Of a stretch of DNA of 64,000 bases, positions 56,017 through 64,000 are shown piece by piece. Numbering within the stretch: the first letter of the stretch is position 1; every line of letters starts with the position of its first letter. The DNA lies in assembly GCF_009856355.1 (NCBI RefSeq), contig NZ_WMEW01000007.1:1-64000 (forward strand). Reading direction: 5' to 3'. Source of the stretch: Halobacillus litoralis (GTDB lineage: Bacteria > Bacillota > Bacilli > Bacillales > Halobacillaceae). Below the pieces are notes generated by a model. The model was given only the letters and a program-made list of their open reading frames with translations, was not told the DNA's origin and made no database searches. Made by a program: the position numbers and the translations under genes.

Positions 56017-56122
56017 CCTTGTTTTTCTGATTTCTGCTTGTCTGCGTTTCTGTTCCTTCAAGGTGTGGAAACGTACATAAGGGCAGATGTTTAACGACCA
56101 AAACCAAGGAGGTTGTCATTCT

Positions 56123-57304
56123 ATGAATAAACAAACGATTCGCGATGTTGAAGTGAACGGAAAAACGGTTTTCTGCCGTGTAGACTTCAACGTGCCTATG
56201 AGCGATGGAGAGGTAACAGATGACACAAGAATCAAAGCGGCTCTCCCAACCATCCAGCACCTGACTGGAAACGGAGCAAAAGTCATTCTTGCCAGTCACC
56301 TGGGACGACCTAAAGGAGAAGCGGTACAGGAGCTTCGTCTTGATCCTGTAGCCGATCGTCTAAGTGATCTTCTTGGACAAACGGTTACGAAAACAGATGA
56401 AGTTTACGGAGACGAAGTCAGCCAGGCCATTTCTGAATTGAACAGTGGTGATGTGCTTCTTATCGAGAACGTACGCTTCCATCCTGGTGAAGAAAAGAAT
56501 GATGCTGAGCTGGCGAAGGCTTTCGCTGACATGGCTGATCTTTTCGTTAACGATGCCTTCGGTGCTGCCCACCGTGCCCATGCGTCCACAGCTGGCGTAG
56601 CGGAATATATCCCTGCCGTAGCCGGTTTCCTTATGGAAAAGGAAATCAATGTACTCGGCAAAGCTCTTTCCAACCCTGAGCGTCCTTTCACAGCGATTGT
56701 TGGTGGAGCAAAAGTAAAAGATAAAATCGGTGTCATTGATAACCTGATTGATAAAGTTGACAACCTGATTATCGGCGGCGGTCTGGCTTATACTTTTGTA
56801 AAAGCCCTCGGTCACGAAATCGGAAAGTCTCTTCTTGAAGAAGACAAGATGGATCTTGCTAGAGAATACATGAAGAAAGCGGAAGAAAAAGGCGTGAACT
56901 TCTACATGCCGGAAGATGTTGTCGTTGCTGATGACTTCTCTGATTCCGCCAACAAGAAAGAAGTAGCGATCGACAGCATCCCGGCCGATTGGGAAGCGCT
57001 CGACATCGGTCCGAAAACGAGAGAGAAATACGCCAATGTCATCAAAGAATCCAACCTGATCATCTGGAACGGTCCTATGGGCGTATTTGAAATCGAATCA
57101 TTTGCCAATGGTACAAAAGCCGTTGCTGAAGCTCTGTCCCAGACAGAAGGCTACAGCGTCATCGGCGGCGGAGATTCAGCTGCAGCTGTTGAGAAATTCG
57201 GCTATGCATCTGATATGAACCACGTATCCACCGGCGGCGGTGCTTCCCTTGAATTTATGGAAGGTAAAGAACTTCCAGGGGTTGCTCTACTAAACGATAA
57301 GTAA
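56123..57304 (+). CDS. pgk: Phosphoglycerate kinase
   Basis: A 393-residue enzyme producing ATP from 1,3-bisphosphoglycerate. ATG 56123 follows AAGGAGG; the frame is open to 56087. Signature [11 protein letters not shown], the HLGRP loop and [13 protein letters not shown] are intact. Third gene of the glycolytic operon. Confidence 0.97.
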   Translation: MNKQTIRDVEVNGKTVFCRVDFNVPMSDGEVTDDTRIKAALPTIQHLTGNGAKVILASHLGRPKGEAVQELRLDPVADRLSDLLGQTVTKTDEVYGDEVSQAISELNSGDVLLIENVRFHPGEEKNDAELAKAFADMADLFVNDAFGAAHRAHASTAGVAEYIPAVAGFLMEKEINVLGKALSNPERPFTAIVGGAKVKDKIGVIDNLIDKVDNLIIGGGLAYTFVKALGHEIGKSLLEEDKMDLAREYMKKAEEKGVNFYMPEDVVVADDFSDSANKKEVAIDSIPADWEALDIGPKTREKYANVIKESNLIIWNGPMGVFEIESFANGTKAVAEALSQTEGYSVIGGGDSAAAVEKFGYASDMNHVSTGGGASLEFMEGKELPGVALLNDK

Positions 57305-57325
57305 AAAAGGAGAGGTGAAGCAGAC

Positions 57326-58079
57326 ATGCGTAAACAAGTAATCGCAGGTAACTGGAAAATGAACAAAACGCACCGTGAAGCAGAAGATTTCATTCAGACA
57401 GCTAAAAACGAAGTGCCATCTGCCGATCAGGTGGAATCCATCGTTGTAGCTCCATTTCCTTTTCTACAAAAGCTTGTAGAGGAAACAGAAGGAACGAGCC
57501 TGAAAATCGGTGCACAGAACATGCACTTTGAAGAGAATGGTGCTTTCACAGGCGAAGTCAGCCCTGTCATGCTGAAAGAACTTGGGGTGTCCCACGTTGT
57601 TCTCGGCCACTCTGAACGCCGTGAAATCTTCAAAGAAACAGACGAGGATGTCAACAAAAAAGTCCACGCCGCTTTCAAACACGGTCTGACTCCAATCATC
57701 TGTGTCGGTGAATCTCTTGAACAGCGTGAAGCCAGCGAAACAATGGATGTTGTGGAAGGTCAAGTGAAAAAAGCCCTTGAAGGACTTACAAACGAGCAGT
57801 GTGCAGAAACAATCATTGCCTATGAGCCGATCTGGGCGATTGGTACAGGCCGCACAGCGACTTCTGAGCAGGCCAATGAAGTATGCACCCACATCCGTAA
57901 AGTTGTCAGCGAATACGTCAATGCTGATGCTGCAGATGCTGTCCGCATCCAGTATGGCGGAAGCGTTAAACCTGCAAACGTGGATGAACTGCTTTCCCAG
58001 TCTGACATTGACGGAGCTCTTGTCGGAGGCGCAAGCCTTGAAGCAGATTCCTTCCTAAAACTTGTGGAGGCAGGTAAGC

Positions 58080-58087
<8 letters not shown>
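57326..58087 (+). CDS. tpiA: Triosephosphate isomerase
   Basis: A 253-residue barrel enzyme. Substrate Lys in AGNWKMNKT, catalytic His in LGHSERRE and Glu in [11 protein letters not shown] are present; phosphate loop GGSVKPAN. Its end overlaps gpmI by 8 bases. Confidence 0.98.
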
Positions 58088-60919
<2,832 letters not shown>

Positions 60920-60926
60920 TTCTGCT

Positions 60927-60963
60927 CAAAAGCCTCTCTGATGGATTCAGAGAGGCTTTTTTA
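60927..60963 (+). terminator. Terminator of the glycolytic operon
   Basis: AAAAGCCTCTCTGA pairs with TCAGAGAGGCTTTT, seven T in all. Confidence 0.88.
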
Positions 60964-61011
60964 TGTGATAAACTAAGTACATACGCTAATGGAGTAGGAG
61001 AACGATCACGA

Positions 61012-61596
61012 ATGAAGAAGTTCATTGGAATAGGAATGGTCATCACCCTGTTGTACAGCGTATACACGGCGTATTCAGTATGGACCTTTGGGGAAGGCAG
61101 CCAGCCGCCTGAGGCGGATGCTGCGATTGTTCTTGGAGCCGCTCAGTGGAACGGAAAGCCGAGTCCGGTATTTGAGGGACGCTTGAAACAGGGGATTGAG
61201 CTTTATGAGGAAGGACATGTCGACTACTTGATCTTTACGGGTGGTAAGAGTGAACAGGCCGCCTCCTCTGAAGCAGAAGTAGGACGGAATTACGCTTTGG
61301 AAAAAGGGGTTCCTGAAGAAGATATTCTGTATGAGGACAGCTCTTTGATGACGGAAGACAATATCATCAACGCAAAAGAAGTAACAGAGGAAAAAAATTT
61401 AGAAACGTTTTTAATCGTCAGTGATCAGTTTCATTTAAAACGGGCGGTCGCCATGGCGGAAAGTCATGGGATGTCTGCCAAAGGTGTACCTACCCAGTAT
61501 TCGGCGTATCAGTCGCTTGATACAAAGCTTCCTTTCTTCCTGCGGGAGTGGGGATTCTGGATGGGGCACCAGCTGACCAATCTGCTGATTGTTTGA
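61012..61596 (+). CDS. YdcF family protein (DUF218)
   Basis: A 194-residue protein with an N-terminal membrane anchor (about residues 4-24) and an extracytoplasmic DUF218 domain: ADAAIVLGAAQWNGKPSPVFEGRL, FTGGKSE, EDSSLMTEDNI and VSDQFHLKRAVAMAE. Related proteins bind S-adenosylmethionine (YdcF) or affect envelope integrity (SanA). Function here unknown. It is followed after 11 bp by the nitroreductase gene. Confidence 0.88.
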   Translation: MKKFIGIGMVITLLYSVYTAYSVWTFGEGSQPPEADAAIVLGAAQWNGKPSPVFEGRLKQGIELYEEGHVDYLIFTGGKSEQAASSEAEVGRNYALEKGVPEEDILYEDSSLMTEDNIINAKEVTEEKNLETFLIVSDQFHLKRAVAMAESHGMSAKGVPTQYSAYQSLDTKLPFFLREWGFWMGHQLTNLLIV

Positions 61597-61607
61597 GGTG
61601 AGGAAAG

Positions 61608-62186
61608 ATGGATTTAGTGGAAGCCGTAGAAAAACGCCGTTCTATTCACGAATATGAACAAAGACTCGTGGATGAAGAGGTGTTACGAAATATCTTCCTG
61701 ACAGCTGCATGGGCGCCCACCCATCGGATGAAGGAGCCTTGGAACATCCATCTTTATCAGGAACATGGCAGGGAGCATTATGCGGAGGCTGTGCTCGACA
61801 GCTATGAGCGACAGGGTTTCTTTGAAGGTTATGATGAAGAAAAATCCAGACAGTTAAAAAAAGGGATTGGTGATTTTCTTCTCCAGATCCCGCATCATGC
61901 TCTGATATATATGCCAAGGGATGAGGATGAGCGGAAGTTTGAAGAGGATTATGCAGCGGTATGTGCGTATATCCAAAACGTACAGCTGCTCGCCTGGGAG
62001 GCTGGTGTAGGCATTCTATGGACGACCAGTCCTTACCTTCACGACCCAGCGTTTGCAGAAGCAGTGGGACTGGATCCGGCCGTCTATAAACTGGTCTCTG
62101 TCCTTCAGATGGGTTACCCAAAGCGGATCCCACGAGCAAAACAGCGCACCGATATCATGGATAAGATGAAGGTTATCCGAACATAA
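61608..62186 (+). CDS. Nitroreductase family protein (YdjA-like)
   Basis: A 192-residue FMN oxidoreductase. VEKRRSIHEYEQRLVDEEVL at the start, AAWAPTHRMKEPW for FMN contact, and GILWTTSPYLHDP and LQMGYPKRIP at the C-terminal side are typical. The short form and WAPTHRMKEPW resemble YdjA-type members. Physiological substrate unknown. Confidence 0.9.
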   Translation: MDLVEAVEKRRSIHEYEQRLVDEEVLRNIFLTAAWAPTHRMKEPWNIHLYQEHGREHYAEAVLDSYERQGFFEGYDEEKSRQLKKGIGDFLLQIPHHALIYMPRDEDERKFEEDYAAVCAYIQNVQLLAWEAGVGILWTTSPYLHDPAFAEAVGLDPAVYKLVSVLQMGYPKRIPRAKQRTDIMDKMKVIRT

Positions 62187-62187
62187 A

Positions 62188-62220
62188 AAAAGCTGACACC
62201 TTAGAGGGTGTCAGCTTTTA
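62188..62220 (+). terminator. Terminator of the nitroreductase gene (first copy)
   Basis: AAAAGCTGACACC pairs with GGTGTCAGCTTTT. The 31-bp core at 62189-62219 recurs unchanged at 62595-62625. Confidence 0.8.
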
Positions 62221-62280
62221 GTCTCTAGAAAAAGTTCGTCTTATCCAGTTAGAGATGCCCGCATGTCGTGTTGAGAGGGC

Positions 62281-62410
62281 ACGTTCCGCTTATCGGCGGA
62301 TGCTTGCCGCGGGCACGGCCTCAGCTAACTTGGTCAAGAAAACCATTTGACCAAGTGGATCTTCGGCTCGCGCTGTTCCCGCAGGCGTCACCACCGAACA
62401 CTCCTCGTGC
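62281..62410 (+). repeat. GC-rich dispersed repeat, longest copy
   Basis: Order of blocks: ACGTTCCGCT, a GC-rich block (62298-62325, contains CCGCGGGCACGGCCTCAGC), a perfect 10-bp hairpin ACTTGGTCAA/TTGACCAAGT (62328-62356), then CTTCGGCTCGCGCTGTTCCC and CACTCCTCGT. Copies with different internal losses lie at 4870-4916 and 37791-37850. The flanking gap 62411-62594 shows no gene. Confidence 0.75.
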
Positions 62411-62594
62411 CGGTGCCTGTGGAAAACAACTCTACGCTATGATAAAAGGGAAAGGTTAGCATAGATCCTCCGCTGTTTCAAAAGAACAGTACAGGCTGCG
62501 TTACTGCCGCTTGCGTGGGAAGGATCCTATCCATGACCAAGTATGGATGCCCGCTCCTTTGGAGTCACTGGAAAAAGGGTTTCTCTCCAAGCTG

Positions 62595-62625
62595 AAAGCT
62601 GACACCTTAGAGGGTGTCAGCTTTT
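62595..62625. terminator. Second, identical copy of the nitroreductase terminator hairpin
   Basis: Same 31 bases as at 62189-62219, here followed by a stronger T-run. The stop codon of the minus-strand small membrane gene lies in its loop. Confidence 0.75.
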
Positions 62626-62780
62626 TTGGCTGGTTGTGCAGTCTCATCTTCCTCAGGCAGAGGGTCGACGGTATGGTTATATTCATAACCTTTATGAACA
62701 GCCATTCCGAATAATGCGGCAATGCCCAGGACGATACCAATACAGACAATCAAAATGATTGTGAAAGTCAAAAGCTTCAC
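62607..62780 (-). CDS. Small membrane protein next to ptsI (57 aa)
   Basis: Minus-strand frame starting at GTG 62780, with a purine-rich AAGAAGAAAG upstream. One clear membrane helix (about residues 5-25, LTFTIILIVCIGIVLGIAAL) is followed by a short soluble tail rich in Pro and Glu. The last residues and the stop fall in the terminator hairpin. No family recognised. It lies directly downstream of ptsI in the same direction. Confidence 0.55.
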   Translation of the reverse strand: MKLLTFTIILIVCIGIVLGIAALFGMAVHKGYEYNHTVDPLPEEDETAQPAKKADTL

Positions 62781-62854
62781 CACTTTCTTCTTTTGTAAAG
62801 GCCGGGGTTATTCATAACAGGTCGGTTTTAGTCTCCCTCGTCCATGAGAAAAAA

Positions 62855-64000
62855 CTACTTCATCTGCGTTTTTTCTTTGATAAATGCAACGACTTCTTCA
62901 GATGTACCCATAGCAAGAATGACGTCCTTGTAGGAAGCGAGTTCCTTTTTGGACAGATCCTTGATCTGTGTACGGGCAGGAAGGATGGACGTGGCACTCA
63001 TGCTGAACTCATCCAGACCGAGTCCAAGCAGGATTGGGATGGCAATCTCATCGCCGGCCATTTCTCCACACATGCCGGCCCACTTGCCTTCTGCGTGAGC
63101 AGCCTCAATCACATTGTTGATCAAGTTCAGAATCGCCGGATTGTACGGCTGATACAGGTAGGAGACGCGTTCGTTCATACGGTCAGCGGCCATTGTATAT
63201 TGAATCAGGTCATTGGTTCCGATACTGAAGAAATCCACTTCTTTAGCGAATTGGCGGGCAATAACAGCTGTCGCTGGAATTTCCACCATCATACCGACTT
63301 CGATGCCCTCAGCAATTTCGTGACCTTCACTTGTCAGGTTGGCACGCTCTTCTTCAAGGAGCGCTTTAGCCTGACGGAACTCATCAAGAGTGGCGATCAT
63401 TGGGAACATGATCTTCAGGTTTCCGTGGACACTTGCACGAAGCAGTGCACGAAGCTGGACACGGAAGATATCATCACGCTCGAGACACAGGCGGATCGCG
63501 CGGTACCCAAGGAACGGGTTCATTTCTTCAGGCAGGTCAAGGTAAGAAAGCTCCTTATCTCCACCGATATCAAGCGTACGAACAACGACAGGTTGGTCGC
63601 CCATCTGTTTCAGTACGGAAGAGTACGCTTCAAATTGCTCTTCCTCTGTTGGAAGCTGACTTTTACCCATGTATAGGAACTCTGTACGGTAAAGGCCGAC
63701 ACCTTCGCCGCCATTGTTAAGAACGCCTTCTACATCTTCCGGTGTACCGATGTTGGCTACAAGCTCCACATGCTCGCCTTCAGATGTCAGGGTAGGCTCG
63801 TCCTTCAGCTTTGCCCATTCCTGTTTCTGTTTTTCGAAATCTTCCTGCTTCTGCTGGTAAGTGGCAATCTGCTCATCAGATGGATCGACGATTACGTCAC
63901 CGTTGATGCCGTCTACAATGATCATGATATCCTTTCCAGCTTTGGAAGTGATCTCTTTGGTACCGACGACCGCCGGGATTTCAAGAGAACGGGCCATAAT
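62855..64000 (-). CDS. ptsI: PTS Enzyme I, C-terminal part (cut by window end)
   Basis: The last 381 codons of phosphoenolpyruvate-protein phosphotransferase. The visible part begins just after the phosphohistidine loop ([13 protein letters not shown]) and includes the linker and the whole PEP-binding domain: [38 protein letters not shown] and the catalytic Cys in [11 protein letters not shown]. The N-terminal HPr-binding domain lies beyond position 64000. It starts the PTS phosphate chain and so indirectly controls GlpK His230. Confidence 0.97.
   Translation of the reverse strand: MMARSLEIPAVVGTKEITSKAGKDIMIIVDGINGDVIVDPSDEQIATYQQKQEDFEKQKQEWAKLKDEPTLTSEGEHVELVANIGTPEDVEGVLNNGGEGVGLYRTEFLYMGKSQLPTEEEQFEAYSSVLKQMGDQPVVVRTLDIGGDKELSYLDLPEEMNPFLGYRAIRLCLERDDIFRVQLRALLRASVHGNLKIMFPMIATLDEFRQAKALLEEERANLTSEGHEIAEGIEVGMMVEIPATAVIARQFAKEVDFFSIGTNDLIQYTMAADRMNERVSYLYQPYNPAILNLINNVIEAAHAEGKWAGMCGEMAGDEIAIPILLGLGLDEFSMSATSILPARTQIKDLSKKELASYKDVILAMGTSEEVVAFIKEKTQMK

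Overview
The window is Bacillaceae chromosome, most likely from a moderately halophilic genus such as Halobacillus. This rests on a gene order matching the Bacillus subtilis blocks uvrB-uvrA, yvlBD-hprK-lgt-yvoD-ppaX-yvoF, hisZGDBHAFI-IE, trxB-yvcI-rapZ-yvcK-whiA-crh, clpP-tRNA-Arg and cggR-gapA-pgk-tpiA-gpmI-eno. It also rests on strong AGGAGG-type ribosome binding sites, frequent GTG/TTG starts, and SOS, Fur, CtsR and CggR sites of Bacillus type. The genus is an inference from protein style and from a prfC gene that B. subtilis lacks.

Layout. 1-4770 is an AT-rich accessory strip of very small membrane or lipoprotein genes. A degenerate repeat of about 42 bp, always in the same orientation, separates them so that each interval holds one gene; an IS110-family element sits in one repeat copy. 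4790-16100 holds mostly single genes: alkaline phosphatase, RDD protein, GNAT, YnfA, a Crp/Fnr regulator divergent from a TetR regulator, a Fur-controlled siderophore ABC ATPase, a four-PAS diguanylate cyclase, a haloacid dehalogenase and a divergent CtaA-like protein. 16108-27330 holds a SNF2/SWIM helicase, RF3, SOS-controlled uvrBA and the bacillithiol pair yojF-bshB2. 27391-33390 is the yvlBD, hprK-lgt-yvoD-ppaX-yvoF-glpP block, followed by glpF-glpK and glpD, whose leaders carry terminators as expected for GlpP antitermination. 39082-45510 is a complete, tightly overlapping histidine operon with a palindrome over its promoter. 45599-51844 runs from a TPR gene through trxB to crh. clpP is convergent with crh. 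tRNA-Arg(CCG), two small genes and the six-gene glycolytic operon follow, then ydcF-like and nitroreductase genes, a repeat-rich gap, a small membrane gene and the 3' part of ptsI, which is cut by the window end.

Functional links. hprK, crh and ptsI are parts of the PTS/carbon-catabolite control system. glpPFKD is a target of it: GlpK keeps the HPr-phosphorylated His230. The cggR operon is glycolysis under sugar-phosphate control. The best candidates for something little described are the small-gene/repeat array at the left end, the IS110 element with a likely bridge-RNA region, three copies of a GC-rich dispersed repeat with different internal deletions, and the palindrome over the his promoter.
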